Position numbers and translations under genes: made by a program
From: Limonium bicolor
Taxonomy: Eukaryota; Streptophyta; Magnoliopsida; Caryophyllales; Plumbaginaceae
DNA: 64,000 nt
Assembly: GCA_023374045.1 (NCBI GenBank)
Contig: CM041780.1
Span: 170,000,085 to 170,064,084 of the forward strand
Reading direction: 5' to 3'
Notes under the pieces: model-generated
What the model was told of the DNA's origin: nothing
Seen by the model: only the letters and a program-made list of their open reading frames with translations
Database searches by the model: none
Part shown: piece by piece, positions 47,087 through 59,172 of the stretch
Numbering within the stretch: the stretch's first letter is position 1
How the letters are laid out: every line of letters starts with the position of its first letter

Positions 47087-47586
47087 NNNNNNNNNNNNNN
47101 NNNNNNNNNNNNNNNNNNNNNNNNNNNNNNNNNNNNNNNNNNNNNNNNNNNNNNNNNNNNNNNNNNNNNNNNNNNNNNNNNNNNNNNNNNNNNNNNNNNN
47201 NNNNNNNNNNNNNNNNNNNNNNNNNNNNNNNNNNNNNNNNNNNNNNNNNNNNNNNNNNNNNNNNNNNNNNNNNNNNNNNNNNNNNNNNNNNNNNNNNNNN
47301 NNNNNNNNNNNNNNNNNNNNNNNNNNNNNNNNNNNNNNNNNNNNNNNNNNNNNNNNNNNNNNNNNNNNNNNNNNNNNNNNNNNNNNNNNNNNNNNNNNNN
47401 NNNNNNNNNNNNNNNNNNNNNNNNNNNNNNNNNNNNNNNNNNNNNNNNNNNNNNNNNNNNNNNNNNNNNNNNNNNNNNNNNNNNNNNNNNNNNNNNNNNN
47501 NNNNNNNNNNNNNNNNNNNNNNNNNNNNNNNNNNNNNNNNNNNNNNNNNNNNNNNNNNNNNNNNNNNNNNNNNNNNNNNNNNNNNN
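47087..47586. other. Assembly gap, 500 N
   Basis: Exactly 500 N, a length often used as a placeholder, so the true size is unknown. It removes the start codon and signal peptide of the LYK gene and the end of the adjoining LTR. Confidence 0.99.
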
Positions 47587-48452
47587 CTTGAAGTTTTGAG
47601 AAGATAGGAATGAAGAGCTTGGTGAGAGGAAGAATGGTGGTGTTTTTTTTGATTTAGTTAAGTGAGCTAGGAATTACAAGAGGTCAAAGATGGAGTTTGT
47701 GTAGTACTATTGCAAATCGTGAATGGAAGAAAGAAGAGAGGTTGAAGAAGACTTGGAACCGTGGGAAAAGAAGAAAGGAAATGAGAGAATGAGATAAGTG
47801 AGTTTGTTTTGCTTTTTAGGAGATATTTATACCTTAAAGCAAAATAGTACTTAAGAGTCATCTTTATTTACTTAACAAGTTACAAGAGTGGTGAGTCACC
47901 ACAATTAAAAACAGGCCCCTATTATTATAACAAGGGTATTTTAGTCTTTGATGACTCATTTAATTACTTATAACAACATATGTTATAAACTAGCTTATTA
48001 AAGTCACTATTCATAAAAACAAGGCATATAGAAGTGAAATTTTTGATTTTCCATTGATATAGACTTCCAAATGTGATACTATATAGTACACATATTAATT
48101 AAAGAGTAATGATGGACATTAGCCATTCAAAACTCATTACAAGACAATTTTTCAAAAATGTGCTTTAAGACTCCTTAAAGCACATTTTGTGTTTTAACTT
48201 GTCTTCAAGCTTGGTTTTCTTTGGTAATTGGTTTAATATGTTCATAAGTATATAAATAAGGTCTTGGTAAGTTCATTAGTTCTTAACCAAGCTTATCCCA
48301 AGCTTAGAGCACATTTTGGCTCTTTATTGACCTTAAGCACATTTTGTGTTTTCTATGGTTTAATTTGCTTACTAATGCTTCTAAGACTCTTTTTAGTCTT
48401 AATATACCATATTTAAATGTTTAAAAAACATCCTAAGGTTCGGGGTATTTCA
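47587..48452 (-). repeat. 3' LTR (partial) of a truncated Tekay-like element
   Basis: On the minus strand the LTR starts TGAAATACCCCG at 48452, directly after a purine tract, and runs into the gap. A consensus TATAAATA lies at 47824-47831, about 620 bases into the LTR, followed by CT-rich leader-like sequence. There is no second LTR copy in the window to confirm the far end. The stretch nearest the gap could in part be native LYK promoter or leader. Confidence 0.65.
47824..47831 (-). promoter_or_regulatory. TATA box candidate directed toward the LYK gene
   Basis: TATAAATA on the minus strand lies inside the presumed LTR. Transcription from it would run through the gap into the LYK coding sequence, about 0.75 kb downstream counting the gap as 500 bases. 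Confidence 0.5.
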
Positions 48453-49690
48453 ATCTACCCCCCTTAAATGAACTTTGTCCTCAAAGTTCACACTTCCACA
48501 TATCCTAAATGTTAGAACACGGGAATACATATAAACAAATATTTCCATACAACATTTACAACACACTTACATAAGGTGGGACACAAAGTCCATACAACAT
48601 AACATCGGACACAAGGTCCATACAACACAACATCATTCAGACACAACGGTCTGTAACGTAACAACATAACATAGACGATGTATTTAAATACACGTCGTAC
48701 ACACATAGCCGAAACGGCTCTACCCCCCTTAAAAAGGGGTCGCCCGTACCCTATACACATAATCAGTAAGAAGTAAACAATGACGGGTACTTCGCCTTCA
48801 TCTTATCTTCCAGCTCCCAAGTGGCCTCCTCAACGTCCTGGTTAGACCAAAGAACCTTCACCAATCTCACAGACTTATGGCGAGTGTCTCGAGTCTTGCT
48901 CTCCAGAATCCGTATCGGAGTCTCCACTGATCGCATGGTGGCTCTAAGGTTAGCCTTTCAGCTGAAGCACATGAGACGGATGAGACATATACTTCTTCAA
49001 CTGGGACACATGAAATACATCATGTACCTGCCCAGCTCGGTGGGTAGATCAAGTCTGTAAGCTACCGGGCCGATCCGCTCCGTCACAACATAAGGCCCCA
49101 CATATTTTGGGCTCAACTTGCCTTTCTGGCCAAAACGAATACTCCCTTCATGGGGATACCCTAAGAATACCTGATCGCCCACGGTGAACTCCAGGTCACG
49201 TCTTCGTACATCTGCGTACGACTTCTGTCTATCCTGAGCTACCTTCATGTTAGCCCGGATCTGGCGAACTTCTGCCTGAACTGTTCAAGATACTCTGGTC
49301 CTATAATGACCATCTCACTCGACTCATCCCACCATAATGCGTGCGGCAATGGTCTATACCGTACAAAGCCTTGAAAGGAGACTCTTGATCGAAGCATGGT
49401 AACTGTTGTTGTAGCTAAACTCGATCAGATGTACTTGTCAATCCAGCTGGTCCTGAAAGTCAAGTGCACATGCACGTAACATATCCTCAAGTGTCTGGAT
49501 GGTGCGCTCACTCTGACCATCTATCTGTGGGTGGAACGCTGTACTTAGCTTCAGCTCGGTACCAAGCGCTTCCCGTGTGGATTTCCAATACCTCGATAAA
49601 AATCTGGTATCTCTGTTCGTCATATACAATCGTTTTCGGTACCCCATGATGTCTCACAAATCTCTCTGTCGAAAAGCTCTGCAAGCTTAG
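48453..49690 (-). pseudogene. Truncated Tekay-like element: purine tract, chromodomain and integrase C-terminus
   Basis: From the right edge on the minus strand, integrase pieces read Asn-Arg-Asp-Thr-Arg-Phe-Leu-Ser-Arg-Tyr-Trp and Gln-Ser-Glu-Arg-Thr-Ile-Gln. These are followed by Gln-Lys-Ser-Tyr-Ala-Asp and Gly-Asp-Gln-Val-Phe-Leu. A chromodomain block (Val-Lys-Val-Leu-Trp, Glu-Glu-Ala-Thr-Trp-Glu-Leu-Glu-Asp) lies near 48800-48900. A purine tract (aaggggggtagat) at about 48453-48466 borders the LTR and a second, similar tract is near 48725. Stops and frame changes are frequent. The element is cut at 49690 by the Athila-like LTR. Confidence 0.82.
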
Positions 49691-51548
49691 TGATAAGTGC
49701 GAAATATATAGACTTTTAAGGGTTCATTACCTTATAATTTGCAGTAGTTAAGTAAATTTCTCACTTATCTTATGATTTTCCTAGATTTATGTTTTGATAT
49801 GAATTGATATATTTTATATGTGTTAAATGTAGGAAAAAGTGTTGGAATCAAATAGTTTATTTCACAAGCTTCCCACGCAACAAACGGCGAGTAAAACACT
49901 TATAACGAAGAATCTGGAGCCGGTTGAAGACTGCAGTAAAATAGAGAACAGTGGCGTGACACAAGGGGTGTCCGCATTAGTTTGCGCGGACAGAGGCTCA
50001 GACACAAGCGAGTCCGCATGAAGAGGCGCGGACGCCTGGGCGGACACGGACATCACTCACGTCCGCATGAAGAGGCGCATGACACGAGGCGGACATCACT
50101 CACGTCCGCATGAAGAGGCGCGGACATTTAGGCGGACAAACACACACGTCGTGTGAGTTTAGGCGGACGCAGGGGCGGACGTGTCTAAAAAAATGCGCCA
50201 GATCCAGATTTCGACGCGAACAGTTTTCTTCTTCCTTTGCGGCGCCGTAGTCGAACTGCTCCTTCATTAATGCAGACGGCGCCTACCTTAATTCACTCAC
50301 GCGGGACGCCGGCTCTGTCTGCAATCAATTGCTGCTGCCCAATCATGAATGAAATCTCTGACTGCGATTTCGCGGATCTGCTCACCACCTCCACCGCCAT
50401 CTACTCACTAGCTGCACCGTCCCTGACTTCTCTCCTTGTCTGCTTCTCATTTCCTCAGCTATATATAACCACACTCTGGTTTTTGCTAGAAGATGATCCA
50501 TCGACCCAATCATCTGCCATACTCCCTCTCCCACGATCGTACTCCATTCACTTCATTCCCTCTATCAAAAATCATCACCCATCCACTCCATTAAATTCCC
50601 ACGTAAACACATACATCCCACTTTTCATTTTATTTTCCTGTTACACACCAGCTTTACAAGAACAAAGTTAGCAGTCGGGGCAACGCAAGACGAAGTTGAA
50701 GCAAGGAACCGGAGTGAATTTCTAAACTGGAGTTACCTCTTACCCTTACATTAATTTATTTAATGCATTCCTTCTCTGTTATCGTTGTTTTTGTAGCGAT
50801 GAGTGAGTAAGTATTTTAGCTTCCCGGGTTGGGAAGCGAACCTATTTCTTGAATTCTGCTATGTGATTCTTCAGATAAATTTTGTTAACTGCAACAGTTC
50901 AATTCCTGTCCTTCAAATGTTTTAATTATTTGGCCAGTAATTAGAACAACCCTTGTAGTTATCTTATTAATATGCGAGAGCCGAGATAGATAACGAGACG
51001 AAGGAAGTTGAACCTAATTAACAGCTAGAAGCGTGATCCCGCCTATAGGTTAATTAGACTCCAATAGAAACTGCTCTTTATGCAATTAATTGTGTCCGGT
51101 CTAGAGCATTAGTCTGCTGCTAGATCTAACAATTGGTTAGGATTCATTATACTTAGTCGTTAATGAATTAATTAAAATTTCTGAGTTATTGCAGTAAGAA
51201 TTAAAGGAAGAATTTAGTAACAGATATAAAAGGAATAGGTAAGCAAACAACCCGGGGTGCGCTTTTCTATTTATCACATTCACCACTCTTTAAATCCCTC
51301 TGTGTTTATTTACCTTTTTAAATTGTTCTATTTCTCCTTGCAGTTTAGTTTCTTTTTAATCAATCATTCAGAACCAAAAAAGTGATATTTCTTGTTTTCT
51401 TTAGTTTAACTTAATTTCCCAGTTAATCAAATATTTGTCAACTAATTATACGAGGTCCCTGAGATCGACAACCCCATTTAATCACTATACCCGCAAAACG
51501 ATAGGTACACTGCCTATGTGGTAGAAGTAGTAACATATTTCTCCACCA
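49691..51548 (+). repeat. 5' LTR of the Athila-like element
   Basis: This 1858-bp repeat matches 59173-60936. A TATA sequence (tatatataa) lies at 50460-50468. A GTCCGC/GCGGAC cluster at 49970-50182 lies upstream of it and is the most variable part between the two LTRs. The LTR ends ctccacca. Confidence 0.9.
49970..50182. repeat. GTCCGC/GCGGAC inverted-repeat cluster in the Athila LTR
   Basis: Repeated words of the form gtccgcatgaagaggcgcgg occur with facing gtccgc and gcggac arms. The right LTR has a different number and order of units (59452-59612), so this minisatellite-like segment has changed since insertion. Confidence 0.82.
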
Positions 51549-51554
51549 AGTTTT

Positions 51555-51572
51555 TGGCGCCGTTGCCGGGGA
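51555..51572 (+). promoter_or_regulatory. Primer binding site (tRNA-Asp type) of the Athila-like element
   Basis: TGGCGCCGTTGCCGGGGA lies 6 bases after the LTR. This sequence is characteristic of Athila and related Gypsy elements. Confidence 0.9.
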
Positions 51573-52369
51573 CCTCTGGCACGGTTAATTGACATTATTA
51601 TTTATTTGATTGAGATTTTATCCTAGTTTTTTTTCTTTTATTTTTGTCTTATTTTTATTCAATATATTTCGTTTTGTTCTGTTACGTTTTGATTTCTTTT
51701 TATTACTCTTCGATAACTGTGTTTCTTTCTTTTTCTTTCTTTTATTTTTTTAGTATTTTTTTTATGTCGATAATTGTGTTGACATTTACTTTGTCTAATT
51801 CTTGAATTTTGATTACGTACTTTGTCTTCAGGTTAGTATAGGGGTACTGTACATTTGATTTATATTTCTTTTTGTTTTTTTTTTCGTGTTAGATTTATGT
51901 TTGTATAATTCTGTCGTTATTTTTGCATTACGTTTTCTTTCTCGTTACTTTTCTTTTTTTTATTATTATTTTGTTTATCTCTTTTCCTTTTTTTTTGTTG
52001 TTACTAGGATCAAATTTTAGTTCGATTTTCTTTAAATTTCTATTGCTTTACTTTTTGAAGTTTCGATTTTTTTACTTACTTGCTACATTCACGTACAGCA
52101 GGGTGAGTCTTCTTAATTTGTTTAAGTTTTTATTTAAGTTTTCTTTTTCTGTTTTAGTAATAATTTTATTCAACTTTGATTTTGGTAGTTTTAGTTTACG
52201 TGATTTAGATTAATATATAATTCAGATTTTGATTTGATTAGATAACATTGAGTTTACATTCTTCTTTTCTTTTTCTTTTCGTTTTAATTTTATTTGAGTT
52301 GGTTACGTTTGTTACTATCTTGTGCTTTATATTTTGATTTTCCATATTCATAACAACTCGTCCCTTATA
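51573..52369 (+). other. Leader of the Athila-like element
   Basis: This is a T-rich stretch of about 0.8 kb between the primer site and gag. Its open frames are low-complexity Phe/Leu-rich and not credible genes. A long untranslated leader is usual in this lineage. Confidence 0.7.
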
Positions 52370-53553
52370 CGTCGGACACGATCTGCAGGAGAGCCTATAG
52401 CTGAATTTCAGCCAGAAATCGAAAGAGTTCTCCACAGCAGGCGACAACTGCAGTTTGCTATGACGACCAACAAACTCTAGGGGAGTACCAGCAACCATCA
52501 GTAGAAGGACGATCCTCTGCTATCGTCCTCCCTCAAGTGACACAAGTTGAGCTCGACGCCTGGCAATTCAAGACGAGCTTCATCACCACTTTGTACCACC
52601 AGGGACAATTCAGCGGGCTTGACTCAGATGATGCCCCACACCACATCTCTACATTCCTGGACTTCTGCAATACATTCAACAAGACGGGGAACCTGAATGA
52701 GCGCATTCGTCTACAGCTGTTCCCCTATTCTCTGAAAGACGGAGCGTCCAGGTGGCTCAGGAGTCTGCAACCGGGTAGCATCCACACTTGGGCTGACTTG
52801 GCAAACAAGTTCCTGGCGAAGTACTATCCACCGTCAAACACAAGGGAGAAGATCGCTGGAATCACAAACTTTTGTCAAGAACCAGGTGAGTCCCTGTATG
52901 ACTCTTGGGATAGATTCAAGGAGCTGCAGATTCAATGCCCACACCATGGTATGAGTAGCGAAGAACTAGTACTGTCGTTCTTTAAGGGATTGAACGATTC
53001 AAACAAGATGGTACTAAGTTCCTCATCTGGAGGAAACTTTATGGCAAGAACTGGGGATGATGCGATGAAGCTTTTGGACACCATGACCGCTAGTACCAGA
53101 CAGTGGTGCAAGAACAAGGGGAGAGGTGAGCCAAAAGCAGGTATGTATAATATTCCCCCACAGGATCATGTATCCGCTCAACTAGCAGCTCTTACTAAAG
53201 TTGTGGAGAAGTTAGCTGTAAACCAGACGCAACAGCAAACCGCGAAGGCAGCTACTTCTTCGCCTTTCGTGAATCCTTGTTGTGAGAATTGTGGAGGAGC
53301 CCACGAAACGTTCAACTGTGAAGGTCCTAGCTATGCAGGTAACCCCGAAGAGTTAAAATCGATCAACAATAGACCAGGTAACCCTTATCCTAACAATTTC
53401 AATCAGAATAATTGGAGGAATAATCAATAACCTCCATGGAGGGGTAATGATCAGTCTATAGGTAATTTTGGGTTCAACAAAAATAGACCACCTTACTTTA
53501 GACAGCAGGAGCAATCCCAAAATTCTCAAGGAGGCAGTGGTAAAATTGAGAAT
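52370..53553 (+). pseudogene. Athila-like gag
   Basis: The earliest gag-like codons (Arg-Arg-Thr-Arg-Ser-Ala-Gly-Glu-Pro) begin near 52370 in another frame. A frame change near 52440 leads into the main frame. The retrotransposon gag domain runs about 52560-53100 (Phe-Pro-Tyr-Ser-Leu-Lys-Asp-Gly-Ala, Trp-Leu-Arg-Ser-Leu). A Cys-Cys-Glu-Asn-Cys...His...Cys knuckle-like motif lies near 53277. A TAA at 53428-53430 stands in a Gln-rich stretch and looks like CAA changed by one transition. The frame continues unchanged after it. The initiator Met is not identifiable. Confidence 0.85.
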
Positions 53554-55248
53554 ATGCTGGCAGAAATCCTTAAACAAGGCAAAACTACAAACTCCAGGTT
53601 TGCCGAAATAGAAGCCAAACTCTGTGAACAAGCCGCTAGAAACGCTGATCAAGCTTCTATCAACCTAAGCTTAGAGAGGCAAATGAGTCAAATTTCACAA
53701 CAGCTGGCACAGCGGCCAACAGGGTCACTTCCCAGTCAGCCTGACCCTAACCCAAGGGAGCACGCAAAATCAGTAACTCTGAGAAGCGGCAAGGAACTAG
53801 TTTCTGATGTTCCAGGAATTGAAGAAGATTTTAATAAGCCAGCTGAAACTCAACCTGAAGTGGAGAAAACAACAAATCCCAAGGAGAAGGAGTCTCCTGA
53901 ATCTCTCACTATTAAACCCTCTCAACTCTCTTATAATCCTCCTATTCCATTCCCTAACAGACTAAAGAAAAAGAACATGGATGAGCAATATGGGAAATTT
54001 CTTAATATCTTTAAGAAATTAACTATTAACATCCCTTTTTCTGATGCTTTGTCTCAAATGCCTATGTATGCTAAATTTATGAAAGATATTTTGTCTAACA
54101 GGCGTTCTTTGCTAGAGTCTGACACAGTCAAATTGACAGAAAGAGTATCTGCAGTTCTCTTGAAGAAACTGCCACCCAAGTTAGGAGACCCAGGTCTTCC
54201 CATCATTCCATGCGCTATCGAGAAGGTGGATTGTGGTAACGGTTTATGTGATTTAGGAGCAAGTATTAATTTGATGCCTTTATCTATTTTGAAGAAATTA
54301 GGCGTCGGTCAATGTGCTCCCACTTCTGTTCAATTACAACTAGCAGACCGTTTCATAATCTATCCTAAAGGAAAAGTTGAGGACCTGGTAGTTTCTATTG
54401 ATAAATTTATTTTCCCTGCTGATTTTATCATCATTGATATGGAGGAAGATACAGATGTACCGCTAATTTTGGGCAGACCATTTATGAGAACTGCCCGCAC
54501 TCTCATTGATGTGGAAGGAGGAAAGATTATTCTAAGATTTCATGATGAGCAGGTTGTTTTCGACATGACACGCAACATGAAGCGTCCTGCCACTGCTCAA
54601 TCCTGCTTTGCAATAGATGTTGTTGACTCTTTAGTGCAGGAAACTATTTTAAGCAGAGAAGAGGAGGAAATCCTGGAAAGATGTCTTATGGCATCTTGTG
54701 AAGCTAATGATGAGGATCCAGATATGGCCCTCATGGCTGAAGAGTTAAACAAAAGGCGGCCACACTTCCACAAGTACCAGCAGCAATTTGAGAAAGTCGA
54801 GCGGAGTGCTGACCGACCAAGACCGTCTATTGAGAAACCTCCTACAGTGGAGATGAAACCCCTTCCCTCTCACTTGAAATACTCTTTTCTTAATGAACCA
54901 TCTGAATTACCTGTTATAATCTCTTCTGACTTGACAGGAACTCAAGAGAAGCAACTACTGGAGGTATTGCGCAATCATACATCAGCTATTGGCTGGTCGA
55001 TAGCAGATATTAAAGGAATCAGCCCTCAGTTGTGTTCTCACCGAATCTATATGGAAGATAACTACCGACCATTGGCTCAGCCTCAGCGGCGTCTTAACCC
55101 AGTCCTAAAAGAGGTAGTTAAGAAAGAGGTAATCAAACTACTCGATGCAGGCATTATTTACCCTATTTCAGACAGTAAGTGGGTAAGTCCAGTTCAGGTA
55201 GTACCAAAGAAAGGAGGAATAACTGTGGTTCCTAATGAAAAAGGGTGA
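53554..55248 (+). pseudogene. Athila-like gag C-terminus, protease and start of RT
   Basis: This 564-codon frame is in phase with the gag above. A retropepsin block Asp-Leu-Gly-Ala-Ser-Ile-Asn-Leu-Met (near 54250) is the usual Athila form, followed by Ile-Leu-Gly-Arg-Pro-Phe (near 54470). RT begins near 55050 (Val-Lys-Lys-Glu-Val, Ile-Tyr-Pro-Ile-Ser-Asp-Ser). The frame ends at TGA 55246-55248. One extra base in an a/g run just upstream moves the rest of RT to the next frame. Confidence 0.9.
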
Positions 55249-56854
55249 GCTGATTACCCAGCACCCCACTACAGGATGGCGGGTTTGTATTGATTATAGA
55301 AAGTTAAATGACGCCACTCGTAAGGAACATTTTCCATTACCTTTCATTGATCAAATGTTGGAAAGACTAGCTGGACATGACTACTACTGCTTTCTGGATG
55401 GCTTTTCAAGTTACTTTCAAATCCCTATAGCTCCTGAGGATCAGGATAAGACAACTTTTACTTGTCCGTATGGAACTTATAGTTATAAAAGAATGCCATT
55501 TGGATTATGTAATGCTCCTGCCACGTTTCAACGTTGTATGATGGCCATCTTTGCTGAATATATTGAGAAGTGCATTGAAGTTTTTATGGATGATTTTTCT
55601 GTTTATGGTCTAACATTTGAATCCTGTCTAGAAAACCTTGATCTTGTGCTGTCCAGGTGTGAAGAAACCAATCTGGTGTTAAATTGGGAAAAATGCCACT
55701 TCATGGTTCGAGAAGGAATCGTCCTGGGCCACAAAATTTCTTCAAAAGGTATTGAGGTAGACCGGGCTAAAGTCGAGGTAATTGAAAAGCTCCCACCACC
55801 ATCTTCTGTTAGAGATATTCGTAGTTTTCTTGGACACGCAGGTTTTTATAGAAGATTCATTAAAGATTTTTCCAAAATCTCTAAACCTCTGTGTGATCTA
55901 CTCGCAAAAGATGTTAAGTTCCATTTTTCTGAAGAATGTCTAAAAGCTTTTAATTTATTAAAAGAAAAGCTGATTTCTGCACCCGTCGTTGTGTCTCCTG
56001 ATTGGTCACTCCCTTTTGAGATAATGTGTGACGCTAGTGATTACGCTGTGGGAGCCGTTTTATGTCAGAAGATTGATAAAATTCTTTGGGTAGTATATTA
56101 TGCAAGTCGGACTTTGAATGACGCCCAGAAAAATTATGCAACCACAGAAAAAGAATTACTAGCGGTAGTTTTTACTCTAGATAAGTTTCGATCCTATTTA
56201 CTGGGTGGTAAAATTATTGTACATACTGACCACTCTGCTCTTAAGTATTTGTTTGCTGAGGCAGAGTCAAAACCCAGGTTAATTAGGTGGATTCTCCTAC
56301 TGCAAGAATTTGATATTGAGATCAGGGACAAGAAGGGAACACAAAATGTGGTAGCTGATCATCTGTCCAGGATGGAGGCATCTGATGATGGGACTCCCAT
56401 CAACGAGTCCTTCCCTGACGAGTCAGCATTTGCAGCAGAAGATGTTGAGGATCCATGGTTTGCTGATATCGCTAACTACCTTGTTAGGAAAATTATTCCA
56501 GCTGATATGACTTATCAGCAGAGAAAGAGGTTCTTTTCCATTGTCAAACATTATTTTTGGGATGACCCTTATCTGCTTAAAGTCTGTGCAGATGGAATCA
56601 TTAGGAGATGTGTCCAGAAGTCAGAGGTCAGAAACATTCTCCTCCATTGCCATTCCAGAGAAGCCGGTGGACATCATGGCGCCACTCGAACCGCCGCAAA
56701 AATACTAGAATCAGGTTTTTTCTGGAACACCCTTCACAAGGATTGTCATGCTTTTGTTTCTACATGTGATCGGTGTCAAAGGCAAGGTAATCTATCTCGT
56801 CGGAATGAGCTACCACTGAATAACATGTTAGAAGTTGAGCTATTTGACGTCTAG
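55235..56854 (+). pseudogene. Athila-like reverse transcriptase, RNase H and integrase zinc region
   Basis: RT motifs are strongly conserved: [18 protein letters not shown] and the catalytic Phe-Met-Asp-Asp-Phe (near 55590). RNase H has Met-Cys-Asp-Ala-Ser-Asp-Tyr and His-Thr-Asp-His-Ser-Ala-Leu. The integrase zinc region has His-Ser-Arg-Glu-Ala-Gly-Gly-His-His and Cys-Asp-Arg-Cys. The TAG at 56852-56854 replaces the Trp of the family motif Asp-Val-Trp-Gly-Ile-Asp-Phe, a TGG to TAG change, so integrase is cut at its first catalytic Asp. Confidence 0.92.
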
Positions 56855-57748
56855 GGTATTGATTTTATGGGTCCCTTCCCAAACTCTTTTTGTAATCTTT
56901 ACATCTTAGTAGCTATTGATTATGTTTCAAAATGGGCGGAAGCCCTTGCCTGTTCTACTAATGATGCTAAAACTGTTGTGAAGTTCCTCAAGAAAAATAT
57001 TTTCACTCGATTCGGTGTTCCTCGAGCCATAATCAGTGACGGTGGCTCCCATTTCTGTAACCGCCAGTTTGAAGCACTTTTAAAGAAGTATGGGGTTCGA
57101 CATAAGGTTGCCTTACCCTACCATCCTCAAACAAATGGGCAGGCCGAAGTGACAAACCGAGAGCTCAAGTGGATCTTACAAAAGACGGTGAACTCTTCTC
57201 GTAAGGATTGGTCACTTAGATTAGATGAAGCACTCTGGGCCTACCGCACTGCTTTCAAGACACCAATTGGCATGTCTCCCTAAAAGTTGGTTTTTGGGAA
57301 GGCATGCCACTTGCCTGTGGAATTAGAATACAAGTCATATTGGGCCTTGAAAGCTCTTAATTTTGACCTATAGCAAGCCGGTGATAAACGCAAGTTCCAG
57401 TTGACAGAGTTGGAGGAACTCAGGAACGAATCTTACGAGAATGTTGTAATATATAAGGAACGTACCAAGCGCTAGCATGACAAGATGATTGCCAATCGAG
57501 AATTTAAGGTGGGGGACCAAGTCCTACTTTTCAACTCCAGGCTCAAATTCTTCCCAGGTAAGCTGAAATCATACTGGTCAGGACCTTACCCTATTATAAG
57601 CATTTCCCCATTCGGTGCGATTGAACTCGCCAATGCAAAGGGGGAAACATTTAAAGTCAATGGGTCAAGAGTCAAGAAATTTCTGGGTACTACACTGGAT
57701 CAAGCTGCTACATATGAAGTATCTCTTAAAGATCCAATTGCAGGTTAG
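56855..57748 (+). pseudogene. Athila-like integrase core and C-terminus
   Basis: It is in the same frame as the preceding segment. Catalytic residues are Asp in Gly-Ile-Asp-Phe-Met-Gly, Asp in Ile-Ser-Asp-Gly-Gly-Ser and Glu in Gly-Gln-Ala-Glu-Val. Three further stops interrupt it: TAA at 57281 (a Tyr codon in relatives), TAG near 57373 (probably Gln or Lys) and TAG near 57474 (Trp before His-Asp-Lys). The last piece (57485-57748) is the integrase C-terminal domain, with Gly-Asp-Gln-Val-Leu-Leu-Phe-Asn-Ser. Confidence 0.88.
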
Positions 57749-59172
57749 CTACTCCACAAAGTCCAGCCAATGACTACAAAGAGGGCAGCTGACTAGGAGG
57801 CAACCCAGGGGTACTTTTCAATTCATGTTTTAAAGCTACGCATACTTTCTCTCTAATATATAGTTATATATATATATAAAAAGGGGAAGAAGAGGAAGGA
57901 GGTAATTGTACCTGTGCTATTAACGCAACGCTTCCCAGCGTTATTTTGGTATTCGACAGTGTGTGTAGGTAAACCGTTTGTTGCAATCACTCCAAGCTGA
58001 ACCCTTGCTTAGACTCAAGTGTGAGGATCATCGACCCAACCGCCAATGCTTTAAGTGTAAGGAAGGGCACCTTCCTCAATCTCACGATATCAGGGGAGTC
58101 TCAGTTCCTTTATTTTTAATATTTATGTTCAGCCACTCGTGCTTTAACTGTTGATTGATTAAGTCCATAGCGTCCTAAATGAATCCTTCATGAGTCTGGC
58201 ATATTTTGAAAGGTCTTTTCTTGATTATTTTATGAATAATGAGGACATTGCTCCTCTTAAGTGTGAGGAAGTTTTGACCTTTCCCTGAAAATATGCCAGT
58301 AGTACCTAATGCCACACTTGACTTTTATTGTTCTCTAATTATGATAGTAAGCTTCTCTAAAGGCCAATACATGTTGAATTTTCGGGCTAAAATTTTTGTG
58401 GAAAATTTTGAAATCAAGCCTGATGACAATCTCAAGAATCGTTCTGCTTGACGTTGTTTGTATGTATCAAATTCTTTCTTCAAAATTAATCTATTTTCAC
58501 TGAAATCTGGTGGATAAGCTGATTGTGGAAATTGAACTAACTTAGCTTGGCAATCATGGAACTAAGTGAAAGTTTGGTATGAAAAGGATAAAGCAAGGTA
58601 CTCCTCTGATCATATAATGAAGTTTTCTGAACCAAAACAGGCCTCTTCATTCGGTTATTAAGTCCTTGGGGTGCCTCATCACCCATCTACCTAAGGTATT
58701 GTGATCTGGGATAGAAGGCCCAAAGCCGCTACATGGGTGAAGAGAAAAGTCTGGGGGATGAAACAAATTGTGCGAACAAGAAAAAAAAATGAACATGCAA
58801 AACTCTTAATGCTGAATGATTGTCGCAAGTTTTCATATTTTGATCATGAGTATGTGGTGTTGAAAGGTATCACGGAATAAGGTGTTACTTCACACCCCTT
58901 GTCACCCAAAGGTTAGAGAAAAGTAATTGGTGGAAGGTTCCAAGCTAATCTATGTTCAATCTTTACAATCTAACTTATCCATGCTCTTATTAAAAATTTT
59001 CTGTTTCACTGTTTACAAAAACCTACATCTATGAGCAGGATTATTCTTTTGATTGCCATTTAGCTTGATTTCCTTCCACGATTGTTGAAACCCGGAGTTT
59101 GATACTGTGACCTTAGAGAAAGTTTGTTCTTTATTTGCTTGAGGACGAGCAAAAGATAAGTGTGAGGAAGTT
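57749..59172 (+). other. 3' untranslated interior of the Athila-like element
   Basis: There is no envelope-like ORF, although many Athila elements carry one here. The word aagtgtgaggaag and variants recur near 58016, 58058, 58258 and 59158. The last of these directly precedes the LTR and is the likely polypurine tract. A purine-rich run is also present near 57880. Confidence 0.75.

Noticed and set aside
47040..47607. Two plus-strand ORFs of about 185 codons across the gap
   Set aside because: They are mostly N and carry no information.
51923..52213. Phe/Leu-rich ORF resembling a membrane protein
   Set aside because: It lies in the T-rich Athila leader; the hydrophobic peptide is a composition effect.
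57749..59172. Envelope-like gene of the Athila element
   Set aside because: No ORF of adequate length and no transmembrane pattern in any frame.
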